Of a stretch of DNA of 64,000 bases, positions 1 to 11,679 are shown piece by piece (positions within the stretch are counted from its first letter, which is position 1; the number at the start of each line of letters is the position of its first letter). Source of the DNA: Pararge aegeria (lineage: Eukaryota > Arthropoda > Insecta > Lepidoptera > Nymphalidae); NCBI RefSeq assembly GCF_905163445.1, contig NC_053183.1:19654001-19718000 (forward strand), written 5' to 3'. The notes below the pieces were generated by a model, which worked only from the letters and a program-made list of their open reading frames with translations, did no database searches and had not been told where the DNA came from. Position numbers and translations under genes: made by a program.

Positions 1-132
1 TGTAGATACTAACTAGTTAACAGATTGATTGACTTAAAACTAATAACAGGTTTCCACAGATAAGTCTTATATAAACAAGGGTACCTGATAGAACCCAGCA
101 AAAACGCAGCAAACTAAAACAAAGTGTTAAGT

Positions 133-1107
133 TTACCTAGCATGCAACAGTTTATCTACTAAGTTGCGACGTACACTATTCATATTACCATAAAATAAGT
201 CAATTTCGGGGTCATTGTAAACAGAATTAAGAAGGCGAGAGACACGGATTATAAAGTAATTAAATCTATTCTTAGTTTTAGTTAAAAGTACGTGCAGAAT
301 CTTTTTATGCCTAGGTAATCGCGAGGGTACAAATAAATCTAACTTAGTAAGTAATTCCGGACTATCTATTGACCCTCTAACAATGTTAAGTAAGAGACAA
401 ACGTCGGCAATGTTTCTACGTGTATGAAGGGGTACAAGGTGTAAATCCGAACATGATATTTCGTAGGAAGTTTTAGGAAGGTGAAATTTGTGCTTAAGGA
501 ATCTAATGAATTTCTTTTGAATACTTTCTAATTTATTGATATAAATGTGATACGCAGGATTCCATATTTGGCAAGCATACTCTAGTTGACTACGGACCAG
601 TGAACAGTAGAGGATTTTGATGGTTTTCATTTTTTTGAATGGTTTACTAACACGTATAATAAAACCTAAAGCTTTAAATGCTTTGGTCACAATAGCATCT
701 ATATGATAATCAAAAATTAGTTTAGTGTCGAGGAGTACCCCGAGATCTCTTATAATATCAGTTCTGTTAAGGTTTTGATGTTTTAAAATGTAGTCATAGA
801 GAAAAGGTTCCCTTTTCCTAGTAAAAGATATAGAGTTACACTTTAAGACATTAAGATCAAGTTTATTTTGAATGCAGTAATCATCTAATCTAAACAAGTC
901 AGCTTGTAAAAGTTCCGCATCTTTAACATTATTGACTGTACGAAATACCTTCAAGTCATCAGCAAAAAGTAAAAATTTTGAATGTATAAAGCAGAGATCG
1001 ATATCATGAATAAAAATAGTGAATAAAAAGGGTCCCAACAAGGACCCTTGGGGCACACCCGACGGTACTGCCATCCAATTTGATTTAAAACCATATGCCA
1101 AAGCAAA
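133..1107 (-). pseudogene. LINE reverse transcriptase fragment (C-terminal two-thirds)
   Basis: This is an open frame of 322 codons encoding the second half of a non-LTR retrotransposon reverse transcriptase, which would copy LINE RNA at a nicked chromosomal target. Visible motifs, in order, are the GVPQGSLLGPFLF turn, the catalytic FADD box at about residue 48, the LGVLLD block and the C-terminal LEYACQIWNP region. The finger domain and the apurinic-type endonuclease that should precede it are missing, so the copy is 5'-truncated. The frame carries no internal stop, which suggests fairly recent insertion. It does not match the other LINE families in the window closely. I place it in the jockey/CR1 group only loosely. 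The annotated methionine is simply the first in the frame, not a real start. Confidence 0.85.
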
Positions 1108-1656
1108 AACGCCCTGTTTACGTGACGCAAACTATACCTAGATAGGTTTTATAGGCATTTCAATTCATTTAACTCGGCCCACTTTTATTACACTCGTCCG
1201 CATAAAATTAATTACTAGGACGTGCTCAACAGGTAATAAAAACCGAGTACGCTCGGGAATTTTAACAAGACATCGGGATATATTTTTATAGGCGTGTATT
1301 CTACTCGAATAAAAGAACCCCCCTATTATGAAGCTCGACAGGTAACTGGTGTCAGATTTTTAATGAAGGGCCCAAATTTTAATCGCCTATTAATAATAAT
1401 TATTGAAGAGGAATAAATTTGAAATAATGAAAGCTTCGTTTAAGAATGCTGTCGATTTAATTGCTGGATTAAAATGATCAGCGTACAAAATTTTACAAAA
1501 TACAGGGTCAAATAAAAATACCAGAAAGCTCTCGGCCTGTAGTTGCTTAGATTAAAATAAACAACATTTGTTCTATGGCTTTTTTTAAAACTCTTTATTT
1601 TGTGAAATATTTTACATACATACTCTACTTGTAATGTAACATCGGCAACAGCCGAG
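1102..1656. other. intergenic, no feature seen
   Basis: AT-rich sequence without a supportable gene. Its last part, next to the SINE tail, is low-complexity. Confidence 0.5.
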
Positions 1657-1938
1657 AATAAATAAATAAATAATAAATAAATAAATATACTACGACAATA
1701 CACACACCGCCATCTAGCCCCAAAGTAAGCGTAGCTTGTGTTATGGGTACTAAGATGACTGATGGATATATTTTTTTTTAATGAATAATATACATAAATA
1801 CATAGAATATACATATAAACACCCAGACACTGACAAACATTCATGCTAATCACACAAACATTTTCCAGTTGTGGGAATCGAACCCACGGCCCTGGACTCA
1901 GAAAGCAGGGTTGCTGCAAACTGCGCCAATTGGCCGTC
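1657..1938 (-). repeat. tRNA-derived SINE, family 1
   Basis: On the minus strand the element starts with a tRNA-like head (about 1860-1938). The head holds a pol III B box of the form GGTTCGATTCCCACAAC. A conserved body with the block AGCTACGCTTACTTTGG follows, then a tail of TATT/TTTA repeats. About ten further copies or pieces of this family lie in the window, which confirms it as a dispersed repeat. An apparent 169-codon frame across it is an artefact. Confidence 0.9.
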
Positions 1939-2179
1939 AATGCGCACACAATGATTCTATCGTGCGGTCACTGACCCGACGACGCGACGTTGCCAAATCA
2001 CACACACGTATTTGATGTAACAGTCTAATGTCACTTTATAGAAATAATATGAATTATTAATTTTTTGTATGAAATAAATTGATACTTTAGAATCTTGAAA
2101 AGTCGTAGAACAAAAGTTATCAGTTTTCATGTTAGGAACTACAAGGCCGGGAGCTTTCTGGTATTTTTATTTAACCCCG

Positions 2180-2435
2180 TATCATCATCATCATCATCAC
2201 TTCAACCCATCACCGGCCCACTACAGAGCACGGGTCTCCTCTCACAATGAGAAGTGGTTAAGTCCGTTGTCCACCACGCTGGCCCTGTGCGGATTGGTGG
2301 ACTCCACACACCTTTGAGAACATTATGTAGAACTCTCATGTAGGTTTTCTCCCGATGTTTACCTTCGCCGTCGATGCAAGTGGTATTTTAATAACTTAAA
2401 ACGCACATTACTTAGAAACATTAGAGATGAGTGCA
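2180..2435 (-). repeat. SINE, family 3 (CCGGCCCACTACAG type), partial
   Basis: Read on the minus strand this matches a second SINE-like family that ends in a GATGATGATG tract, seen here as the ATC run at 2179-2200. It contains the blocks GGACTCCAC, ACGTTCT-like and AAAACGCACAT. Copies at 38385-38690 and 57325-57455 share the same blocks. The tRNA-like head is absent here. Confidence 0.8.
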
Positions 2436-3000
2436 TAATATAACCCCGTATACCCGGGCCCAACTCGATGGCGTTACTCGTTTGCGCTATAACTTCGTTT
2501 ATCCGGCTCCAACGTCTCATGGCATGATGTTAAATAGCCCAATACTAGGGCAAAGTATTTGAAAGTCTTGTTAAAAAGTTAAAGCACCCAAAAAGAAGCG
2601 TAGGAGTTCTGGGATCGGAATATGGTAGAAACGTAGCAGCAGTTCAGTGCGCCGAAACTAGTTAACTGCGAGAAAAAAAAAGTTCTACGTCGTGATTTTG
2701 AGTAGAGTTGATAAGAGCGTACATTGGTTTACCGTAATGCAATACTACGGTTAACGTTTGTTTGTCGCACGAAGATCAGCCATTTTGTATTAATTAAGCG
2801 AGTAATAAACAGAATAGCATATTTGAGTTAAGTAGTACATATTAACGTGGAACTGAAGCTAATAATTGATTTAACCAATAAACCCTGAGTTTTGATTCAA
2901 TAATGTTTAGCATTCCATTTGTGTTGTTGGTCGTGTGGTCAGCAGGTTCAACCATGGAGAACTTCCTGGGTTCGACTCATAAGGTCTTCATACAAGAATG
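2436..3000. other. intergenic, no feature seen
   Basis: No gene, tRNA or recognisable transposon is visible. Short reading frames here lack codon structure or known motifs. Confidence 0.4.
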
Positions 3001-3004
3001 TGTA

Positions 3005-3330
3005 TTTTTAATACTATTATTTATTTATTTATACTCTTTATTTGTACACCACTCAAACAAAGAAACAAGTCAAAAAAAGAACAAATACATGAAGAATGAA
3101 GCAGGATACAAAAGGCGGCCTTATCGCTAAGTAGCGATCTCTGCCAGGCAACCTTAGGATTAGGAAAACTAAAAAGAAAACAAATAGGTGGGGTACACTA
3201 TTTAGTACATACATACAAATATCTACATACTAATACATAAACAAGACTACACAAATAAAAAAAAATAAAAATACTATTGATAAATATAAAAAAATAAATA
3301 TACTAATACTTATCTTAATATACCATAATT
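3005..3330 (-). repeat. LINE 3' end, 'GCGGCCTTATCGCT' family
   Basis: The segment carries the blocks TTTATTTGTACACCACTC and GCGGCCTTATCGCTAAGTAG, followed by TCTCTGCCAGGCAACCTTAGG. The same blocks occur at 46740-47210 and 58170-58440, and in the opposite direction at 13790-13950 and 29425-29545. In the 46.7-kb copy they lie just behind a coding remnant reading AVRLWNSLPF. This segment is therefore the 3' untranslated end of a jockey-like LINE, running on the minus strand. Confidence 0.75.
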
Positions 3331-3486
3331 ACTTAAATATGAGTTGGGTTTTATACTATGTACGTTTCATAAAGAACAATAGTACGGAACCATCTATGCA
3401 TAAGTCCGAATTGCACTTAGCCATGTAAATTAACTTTTTTAAGTTATTTGTTACGCGTTTTCAAACAATTAAAATATAATTTGCTT

Positions 3487-3668
3487 AAATGGTGAATGAA
3501 AACATCGCGAGAAAACCTGCATGCCTGAAAGGTTTCCATTATGTTCTCAAATGTGTATAGAGTCCACCTACCCGCTCTGGGCCAGGGTGGTGGATTACGG
3601 TCTTAACCACTTCTTATTGTGAGACCGGTGAAATGTAGGGGGTCGATAGTGGGTTGCTATGGTGATGA
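3487..3668 (+). repeat. SINE, family 3, 3' part
   Basis: Plus-strand fragment with the blocks AAAACCTGCATGCCTGA, ATGTTCTCAAA, TGGTGGATTACGGTC and a closing GATGATC run. The tRNA-like head is missing. Confidence 0.75.
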
Positions 3669-4145
3669 TCATGATGTACTGGCTCACCGAGTACAGGTTT
3701 CCTCCAGATTTTTCTACAACTTCCTGTCTAGAGCTTTTTAATTTCGCTGTTCCAGTGGACCGCACCATTCCCTGACCGTCTTTGTCCGTACCAGTTTTGT
3801 ATCCGAGTGTCAGGTTATATTATTGACTTTATAATATTACCTATACTGCTAGTATAAGTTATATAAAAAAATATAATTGAGTTAAAATTTGAAATTCCTC
3901 TTATGTTCTACAAATACAATTCTTTAATTGAATTTACGTTTGAAAAATAATATAGCACAAAGCTATTTTAATATTCTGGAGGACTAAAACAAAAGCATGT
4001 TAATTCGGTCCCTTTGTAAGATAAAAATCTCTTTGCATGTCACACGTTCTGAGGATGACAGCCCTGACGTGGGTCCCGGAAAAGATATCGGAGGCAGCCC
4101 TAACAATCACGCTGGGGAATTGTGTTGTAATGTTATATTGTTTTG

Positions 4146-4258
4146 ACGACCTCCCTGGGGCAGCGGAATCGCTGTGATTTTAAGATGGAGGTCCCAGGTT
4201 CGACCCCCGTGCAAGCGCAATTTGGGAATTAGAAATATCTAAATTTCCTAAAATAATA
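4146..4258 (+). repeat. tRNA-derived SINE, family 2, 5' part
   Basis: It begins with GACCTCCCTGGGGCAGCGG, a tRNA-like A-box region, and has the B box AGGTTCGACCCC. This is a 5' piece of the family seen more fully at 23283-23466 and 43825-43999. Confidence 0.75.
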
Positions 4259-5425
4259 CTGATAAAAAAATACTTTAGTAGATAAATTGTATTTATTGTG
4301 CATAAAAGTCTTATTTTGTGCCTTATCTATCTTATCCATTTCCTTTTGTTCAAAATGTGTATTAGCGTTAAATGTTACTTATGTACCTACGTTCTGCATA
4401 TACTCGTAATTTAACTAACGTTATGATATATGCCCGAAAAGTAACAGCTAAAAACAATTTGTCTTAATATTCTTGTCTACTTTACACCTGAAACCTATTA
4501 AATACTAAGAGCAAAGTCGGGTTCCACACACACGCTCCAAAGTTGCATCCTAGACAAGATAAAATATAATGCAGATTTATAACTTGTTTTATGTCTACTT
4601 ACTTTTGTACGTAAGTATATAGTCAAAAGTTTTTTGTCATTTTATTTATTTATTTAGTAAAAAAGAAGGGTTAAAGAACCAAAATGAAACATGATTTTAA
4701 ACTGCGATTTTCGTGGTTAATCAACATTCATTTAATATGAAGATAGCCCATTTTAACTTTTCTTAGCTGTCATTTGCTTTAGTTATTTGGATAACAATAT
4801 ATTTATATTTACCAGAAATTCACTAATAAACGAACACCTTTCAAAAAACCAAAAAAATTAAAACAAGTAACGTAGTGTAATTCCCTTTGCAACAAATATA
4901 ATTGGTTCTCCATAAAAAGGGTTTAAATACTGACTGATCAAAACGTCTACAACCCAGAGCAAGTAATGACTGCATACTTACGCGCTCTTGTGGCTTAAAT
5001 GCCAGTCCGTTTATATAAAACATTAACGACAATTTAAAAACAGTAAAACACAAAAAAATTAAATCTAAGCCAAGCTTTATTATTACTATAGATAGGTTAA
5101 CTGCCGATGGTTCTACACTTCTAGGTCTTATATACTGCTTAACTTGTAAAATGATACTTAGGAGCATAAAAAGTAATCAAGAAAGATGTTAGTTGACGCA
5201 GTTTAACAAGTTTAAGTCCCGTACTAAATCTCTCGTAGAGCGCTATCAAATCGCCGCAAAGTCGTTAAATGTTAACTTTGTTAGTTAGCGTTTAGTATTC
5301 CATAAAGTTGAGCGTCAAACTATAACTTTTTAAAACTTCTCTTACCATCAATGCCATTTAAAATTAACATCAAGCTTTATTTGTGCGAGAGAGAGTTTTT
5401 ATATGTTTATTTGTACTTGATTAAA
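4259..5425. other. intergenic, no gene supported
   Basis: AT-rich sequence. A 108-codon minus-strand frame at 4841-5167 has no motif, start context or repeat relationship that would support it as a gene. Confidence 0.4.
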
Positions 5426-5528
5426 TTAGAAATGAGGAGATCCGTGCAATAACTAAAGCTGCCGACATAGTGCAACAAGCCTTGAAGCTGAACTGGAAAT
5501 GGGCATGGCATATTTCTTGGCGAGAGTG
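5426..5528 (+). pseudogene. RTE-type LINE fragment, part 1 of 2
   Basis: Read on the plus strand this encodes a decayed version of the RTE C-terminal region. NEEIRAITKAADIVQQALKL and a following NWKWAWHI correspond to the blocks IRRRTRATDIAQRVAKLKW and KWAGHI of the copy at 13265-13690. The fragment appears to resume at about 5925 after an insertion. Confidence 0.7.
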
Positions 5529-5682
5529 CGGTGAATACGCAAGTGAATCTCGTACTTTCACTTATAAGTCTACCGACACACAGAGTTTTTAGCGGGTGCA
5601 AGTCCCAACAAATTACTCCGTTCCCCCTAACGGAGTGGTATGCCTCAGGCATTTTCTCTGTATAAAAAAAGGCATATTTGGC

Positions 5683-5902
5683 GACCGATTGGCACAGTTT
5701 TCTGAGTCCAAGATTCCCACAAATCGAAAATGTTTGTGTGATAAACATTAATGTTTTTCAGTGTTTGTTTATCTGTAAATTATAAGTGTTTCATAAAAAT
5801 CTTCATCAGTCATCTTAGAACCCAGAAAAGAAGCTACGCTTACTTTGGGGCTAGAAGGCGATGTTTGTATTGTCGTGGTATATTTACATTGTATTTATAT
5901 AG
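5683..5902 (+). repeat. tRNA-derived SINE, family 1, internally deleted head
   Basis: Plus-strand copy with a shortened tRNA-like head beginning CGATTGGCACAG. The B-box segment is reduced to GATTCCCACAA. The body block GAAGCTACGCTTACTTTGG and a TATTTA-type tail follow. It lies within the gap of the split RTE fragment. Confidence 0.8.
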
Positions 5903-5924
5903 CTCGAAGAACTGGTGGACATTA

Positions 5925-6040
5925 GGATAGGTCAGATTAGCGTATTAGTAATAACGTGTTGAAATGGCGATCCCGCACCGTTAAAGACAGCGTTGAACGG
6001 CTGTCAATGAGGTGGGCAGACATCATCAAACAAACATTAT
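5925..6040 (+). pseudogene. RTE-type LINE fragment, part 2 of 2
   Basis: Continues the RTE C-terminal region in decayed form. GATCCCGCACCG and GGTGGGCAGACATCATCAAAC match the RTE blocks for the PRT..K and RWTDDIKR motifs seen at 13510-13580. Confidence 0.65.
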
Positions 6041-6660
6041 TTACTGTCTCTGAGACTTATCTGTGAAACTGAAACGTTAATCGATTTTGAGTAAACCATT
6101 GCCATGGTTTTTACAGAAAGAAATCAGATACAAAACATCACATGCAAAAGTAAAATCAAATGGCTCCTGTCACTTTATCAGGTACGTGTCGCGTAGCATA
6201 GGTAATATGCACGCGTCGGTCTTTTATCCTCAATAGGGTTGTCACGAGTAAACACTGATAATGTTTTGAATTATTTTACATGGAAAAGTTAATTTGCTTC
6301 TTTTGATTTATTACTTTTACATTATGGTGATTACTTATGAAATATACTTATGCAAACTTCAACAGTCATAATTCCGTTAAACGTTGTATGTTTAATTGAT
6401 ATAAATGTCCCATAAAGTGTAGGTAAACTAATATTTTCTACACCACAACGTGTGAACATCGAAAACGTTCAACAGTAGGTAGTACAAACAGACGGTCTAA
6501 AATCAAAACATTTTACTTGTAAACAAAAACAAAACCTGCACCTAGGGAATAGAGTGGTTTTTAACTTGGCTAGAAATTTCCATGTTCGAGTAAGTTAAGG
6601 TCTTTCGGTGAACGCTAATTCCTTTGGGCGTAAAAACACTTGTGTGTAAAAGTTTCCATG
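6041..6660. other. intergenic, no feature seen
   Basis: No supportable gene or recognised repeat. Confidence 0.4.
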
Positions 6661-6664
6661 TATA

Positions 6665-8034
6665 TTTTCAAATTCAAATTCAAATTTATTTATTTCAAGT
6701 AGGCCTACTTTATAAGCACTTTTGAAACGTCAAGTATGCATGTTTGTGTGACTCTACCACCGGTTCGGAAAGCAGATTCTACCGAGAAGAGCCGGCAAGA
6801 AACTCAGTAGTTGCTCTTTTCCAACATCAACATTTACAATCATTTTGCTATCTTGCGGGAGATGAGAGCGAGGCTGGCTGCTTCCATTCTACCTTGTCAT
6901 TGAGGAATTCATCAAATGTATAGTAACCTCGCTGTACTAGATGCGTTTTTACACATTTTTTAAATGTATGCATTGGTAGGTCAAGAATTTCCTTAGGAAT
7001 CATGTTGTAAAAGCGTATACTCAACCCCACAAAGGAGTTCTGCACCTTTCGCAGACGATATGCAGATATCACTAATTTATGACCGTTTCTGGTAAGTCGA
7101 TTGTTAATTTCAGCTTTTGATTTATAAAGATTAATATTTTGCCTCACAAAGACTATATTACTATAAATGTATTGCGAAGCTACTGTAAGAATACCTATTT
7201 GTTTAAATTTTTCACGAAGCGATTCGCGTGATCCAAGTTTATATATTGATCGTACGGCTCTTTTCTGTAGTATAAATATACTTTCAATATCTGCAGCTTT
7301 TCCCCACAGCAAGATCCCATAGGACATAATACTGTGAAAGTATGCGAAATAAACAAGCCTAGCTGTTTCAACATCGGTAAGCTGTCTAATTTTCCTGATT
7401 GCATATGCAGCTGAGCTGAGTTTACTCGCTAGGCTTTCTATATGGGTACCCCACTGTAGCTTACAATCTAGGGTCACTCCTAGAAAAACAGTGGAGTTTT
7501 CTATTTCAAGTGTTTCTCCATTTATTATGATGTTTTTATCAATTTTTTTTACGTTAGGCAAAACAAATTCCAAACACTTAGTTTTTTTTGCATTTAAAAG
7601 TAAGTTATTAACAGTAAACCAGTCTGACACATGTGACAAAGCACGGTTTACGTCGTCAAAATTATCTTTGTTTCTATCAGTCTTAAAAATGAGAGATGTA
7701 TCATCTGCGAACAGTACAATCTCACAAGTGCCCCTGACATGGTGTGGCAGATCATTTATATACACCAGAAACAATAAGGGACCCAAAATTGAGCCTTGTG
7801 GGACACCCATTAAGGCAGATGATCCCTTAGACTTTATGTCTTTTACGCATACCCTTTGAACTCTATCACTTAGATAAGAGGCAATTAAATTGAGTGCAAC
7901 GTTTTTGATGCCATAGTGGCTTAGTTTTAATAACAACGTTTTGTGTTCAACGCAATCGAATGCTTTGGACAGATCACAGAAAACACCAATGGCATTCTGC
8001 GAACGTTCCCAGGCATCGTAAATATGCTTTATGA
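6665..8034 (-). mobile_element. CR1-like LINE (family A), 5'-truncated, frame open
   Basis: This is the best-preserved LINE in the window. On the minus strand a frame is open from about 8033 to the stop at 6848, roughly 395 codons. In order it holds the RT block DLSKAFDCVEH, then GVPQGSILGPLLFLVYINDLP, the catalytic FADD box, FLGVTLDCKLQW, and a conserved C-terminus ending near KVEWKQPASLSS. The 3' untranslated region carries GGTTCGG and TAGGCCTACTT and ends in a tail of TTTGAA-type repeats (6665-6685). The 5' endonuclease half is missing. The name CR1/Zenon-like is a tentative family call from this layout. The C-terminus and 3' end are nearly the same as the copy at 44030-44655. Confidence 0.9.
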
Positions 8035-8175
8035 GTCATGAGTGAGTATGATTTTATATGTAGAACATGTTGGAAATGTGGATGCGATATAGTCGACTGT
8101 AGAACTTTTTAGGGATTATTTATTTATTATTTAAATATGTAAACCCTTAACTTTAATCAGTTTCTAAACTAACCA

Positions 8176-8297
8176 ATTAACTAGCCACGGCTGAAGCCAA
8201 ACCAGAAAAAAATTTTAAGTCTTAAATTTACTTTCTACCCTTGGTTTCCCTTTTCGAAAACTAAAACGCTAGCCACTGCACCAAGCTGGTCGTCAAC
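8176..8297 (-). repeat. SINE family 2, degraded
   Basis: The minus strand gives the block CCACGGCTGAAGCC at the 3' side and a decayed tRNA-like head near GCCACTGCACCAAGCTGG. The B-box region is poorly preserved. Confidence 0.55.
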
Positions 8298-8467
8298 ATA
8301 TATTAATATTAATAAAAAAATATAAATAAATCACAAAATAAACCCATGCACAATAGTTTAAAGGATTATTTGGAAAAAATGAAATCAAAATCATGATAAA
8401 TACGATGAAAAAACAAATTTAAACATGAATCAAATTCAATTTATCTTCTCTTTCCAACGGGTAGTTT

Positions 8468-8625
8468 CCAAATTCAAATTCAAAATGTCTTTATTCATGT
8501 AGGCCTATCACAGGCACTTATGAAGCGTTCATACATATATGTTTACATAGTTGTAAGGGGATGATGATAACTTCATTCGCTATGAAGTTAGAGCAATTCA
8601 CACACAAGATTTTTTATCGTTCAAG
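8468..8625 (-). repeat. LINE family B 3' end
   Basis: The segment begins with a tail of AATTCAAATTC repeats, followed by TTTATTCATGTAGGCCTATC and AGCGTTCATACATATA. The same order is seen at 16100-16450 on the minus strand and at 18680-18832 on the plus strand. It is a severely 5'-truncated LINE end. Confidence 0.75.
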
Positions 8626-8639
8626 TTATGCTTAATGGA

Positions 8640-9805
8640 GCTGTACCCGAAGGGTACCAACAGGACCCTATCACTAACTGTGCTGCCCTTCCTTAAATCC
8701 GTCTGTTCTGTACAGCGGACAGTATCTTAGGAAGCGTAATGGGTGGAGGGTTGAAATTGTCACAGTGTATTGATTAAGACGCTAAAACAATTTCAGAATA
8801 CGAATCGGAATCAATTTATTAACTTGAAACATTACGTTTGCATGGATGTTATATAATGATTATTTGAAATATAGGCACAATGTTTTGAAGAGTATAGGCT
8901 TTATACCATAATCTTTATCTTCAGAGTGCAGTACAACGACGCGCTCCGAAATTGTTAAAAAAAGCGAGGCATTTTAGTGCGTCGGGCATGTATGCCGAGT
9001 CCCGGACTTCTACGCTGTGTTTCGTAAAAGGATTCCGAGTTTTTGGGAAACCGTCCAAAATTCTTATAATAAGCTCATTAGAAACGTCATTGGTAAAAAG
9101 TCCACCAGATTCCAAACATGAAATAATATAAAATAGTTGAATTTTAATTGTAATTTAATTTATTCCAATTTTAAATTTTAGATTTTGATTTTTATAATTT
9201 TTTTTTTGTGTCTTTTATGTTTATTTTATGTTGGTCTCTTAATTGTTTATATTGGTCTCCGACCTGAAATAAAATGATTTTATTTATTATACATATATTT
9301 TTTGCTTTTTCTTGCTTCACTTTCATTGTGGCAATTCTCTATAAGATTTAATATTGCATATTGTAACGAAACTCTTCGTATGCGAGGGACAAATCGCACT
9401 TGTTCTTTTTTCTTTTTCTCAAACCAGCAGAATCTCACTGGCACGCTTTGTTGATTTCTCAAATAATTCTAAAACGCTTGCTTGTTAGCCAAATCTAGGA
9501 AAGATAAGGTATTTGGCGCGGCTAAAATTCGTCCATAACATCAAGAATTACAGCAGCTGTATTGCCAAACAACAAGTAGATTTAAGATTTGGCTCTGCTC
9601 TCTAAGATTTGATGCCAGACGGTAAGGTTGCACCGCCTACACAATAATACCTTAATCATTGCTAGGTTTATAGCAGTGGCGATATGAATTTATGGTCTAA
9701 AGGGCTAGTTTACATTATTATAAATAACATTGTTCTGTGTAAGTAATATTTGTTACGCGGCAATCTACCTACAAATAATCATAAATAAATATTTTTTGAG
9801 CACGG
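8640..9805. other. intergenic, no gene supported
   Basis: AT-rich sequence. Short frames at 8921-9115 and 9280-9462 have no recognisable motif. Confidence 0.4.
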
Positions 9806-9853
9806 AGCACCTTTTTGTCGGTAGGGTGGGTAATTGGCCACGGCCGAAACCTC
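9806..9853 (-). repeat. SINE family 2, short 3' scrap
   Basis: CTTTTTGTCGGTAGGGTGG and CACGGCCGAAACCTC match the 3' blocks of family 2. It abuts a family 1 SINE directly, so one probably inserted into the other. Confidence 0.6.
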
Positions 9854-10027
9854 ATGTTATGGGTACTAAGATACTTAAAATACTTAAATACGTATAATAT
9901 AAAATTAAACACCCAGAAACTGAAAAACATTAATGTTTATCACACAAACGTTTTCCAGTTGTGGGAATCGAACCCACAGTCTTGACTCAGAAAGCAGGAT
10001 CGCTGCTCACTGCGCCAATCAACCGGC
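9854..10027 (-). repeat. tRNA-derived SINE, family 1
   Basis: Minus-strand copy with the B box GGTTCGATTCCCACAAC and a decayed tRNA-like A region at 10000-10027. The tail segment is missing. Confidence 0.85.
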
Positions 10028-10089
10028 TAAGTTACTATATGAATATTAATAAATTAAGCAAAAATATTTAAGTATACATTGAGTTTAAC

Positions 10090-10385
10090 TGCTTCGATGG
10101 TCTAGTGGTTAAAACGTTCAACTACGAACCTTGAGGTTCGAATCCCCGGTCGAGCCAAAAATGGTGAGCATTGTGTTTTTCAGTACCAGCACGGCGTTAG
10201 AAAAAGGGCGTTGTCAACGCTGGTGCCTCAGAGAGCACGTAAAGCCGTCGGTTCGGGGTATTATCTTCCACTTTTTTTAATAATCGACAAAGCCCACCAA
10301 CCCGCATCGGAGTAGTGTGCTAGGTCTATGTTCTATAACCATTTTAGGAGCAGGTTCGTATCCAGTAGCGGGACGATGATATATT
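10090..10385 (+). repeat. tRNA-derived SINE, family 4
   Basis: The first 70 bases look like a tRNA: an acceptor-like GCTTCGA start, an A-box region TGGTCTAGTGGTT, a B box GAGGTTCGAATCC, and a closing TCGAGCC. The acceptor ends pair at about six of seven positions. A body with CACGTAAAGCCGTCGGTTCGG and a GCGGGACGATGATAT end follows. The long attached body makes this a SINE rather than a functional tRNA gene. Only one copy is visible here. Confidence 0.7.
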
Positions 10386-11101
10386 ACTTATCATAATGTT
10401 CACTAAATTCTAAAAATTTCAATAAAAATAATGACTGCTAAAAGTGAGTGTATTGGTGTATTTAAAGATGCACTAAAAAAAAATTGGTTGCCTGTAAAGT
10501 CGGTATACGGGCGAAAGTTTTACGTGACAACGACTTTGAGTGGTAAAATAATTTTAATGTGAATATTCATTCGTATAGTAGGAAGAAGGATGAAATAATA
10601 GTAACAATTTAAAACATTTATTTATACAAAGAATTATATTTAAAACATTAATTTATACAAAGAATCTCGCACTGAATTTCATATTAACAAAATTTTATTT
10701 TTACCTTTACACATACATACGTATTTATATACAAATATACATACAATAACTTGCAATACATTTGCGTACAATGAAACAGCGTTTACTACAAAGGGACGCG
10801 TGCCTTTCACTTTTTATGTCTGTCTCTCTCGCTCTTAGGCGGGCTAACCATGCCCGAGTGGAAGGGACGCGTGCCTCTCACTCGCTCTCATTGTGAGCGC
10901 ATAACGTGAGCGGAGCGTAACGCAGTTTCTTGAAGTGTCACCCGGCAAACCAATTTATAAGACGTTGTCACGTCAATAATTACAACTGAAATTATTCAAA
11001 CGTTTGGCACTTCGGTAGAAGGTAACTCGTAAGTCGATGATTACGCCTACTTTGTTTTCTCAGTCCCTTAAATATTAATATTGTTTAATATTTCTCCTTA
11101 T

Positions 11102-11141
<40 letters not shown>

Positions 11142-11675
11142 TCTTCAAACCAATCGTGATAATGATAGAAAACTTGTTATTACGATCTCAAAATGTCACT
11201 TAAAAGTAAATACCTAGTGAGCAATTCGTAACCAGTTCATTACCCACTGAGAGTATAATAAGACTTTGAACAACTGGCTTATTACGATCTCAATGTATAT
11301 AATTTACAATGATTATTATAAATGCCTGTTCCAATCTAACCAGAGCGTATCTGAAATTCCATTTTCATTATGAGGAGTTATTTGCCTAAGAATAATTCAT
11401 GATCAAACGTCTCTACAAAGGATATTTGATTTGACACCCCAGCGCCATCTCTCATCGTGGGGGAAAGCTTGACAAATAACTCAAAAAAATGTGTCTGTCG
11501 GTATATAAAGTGCTTATGACGTAACACTAAATTTATAACATTATTCATTTTCTTAAATATAGTTCAACGGGTAAATACCTGAACCCTGACTATATTTAAG
11601 AAATGTTGATTAATCACGAAAATCTTAGTTTAAAATCTTTAATTATTCATATAGTTTGATGGGGATAAAATATAA
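10386..11675. other. intergenic with a (TA)n tract
   Basis: No gene is supported. It contains the microsatellite at 11106-11137 and a GC-richer patch near 10790-10920 with repeated GGGACGCGTGCC blocks about 70 bases apart. Confidence 0.45.
11106..11137. repeat. (TA)n microsatellite
   Basis: About 16 perfect TA units. Confidence 0.95.
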
Positions 11676-11679
11676 ATAT

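Noticed and set aside
1440..1949. 169-codon minus-strand reading frame
   Set aside because: It lies across a tRNA-derived SINE whose order is repeated elsewhere in the window. Codons follow the SINE and not a protein family.
2129..2317. Frame with a run of histidines
   Set aside because: The histidines come from the ATC microsatellite at the end of a SINE.
4841..5167. 108-codon minus-strand frame
   Set aside because: No motif, splice context or repeat relation. The frame is hydrophobic, as expected from AT-rich random sequence.
5407..5748. 113-codon minus-strand frame
   Set aside because: It overlaps an RTE fragment and the SINE that interrupts it. It is antisense to both.
7491..7859. 122-codon plus-strand frame
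   Set aside because: It is the complement of the LINE family A reverse transcriptase.
10092..10160. Functional tRNA gene
   Set aside because: The tRNA-like arms are imperfect and the sequence runs on into a SINE body with no terminator run directly after the acceptor end.
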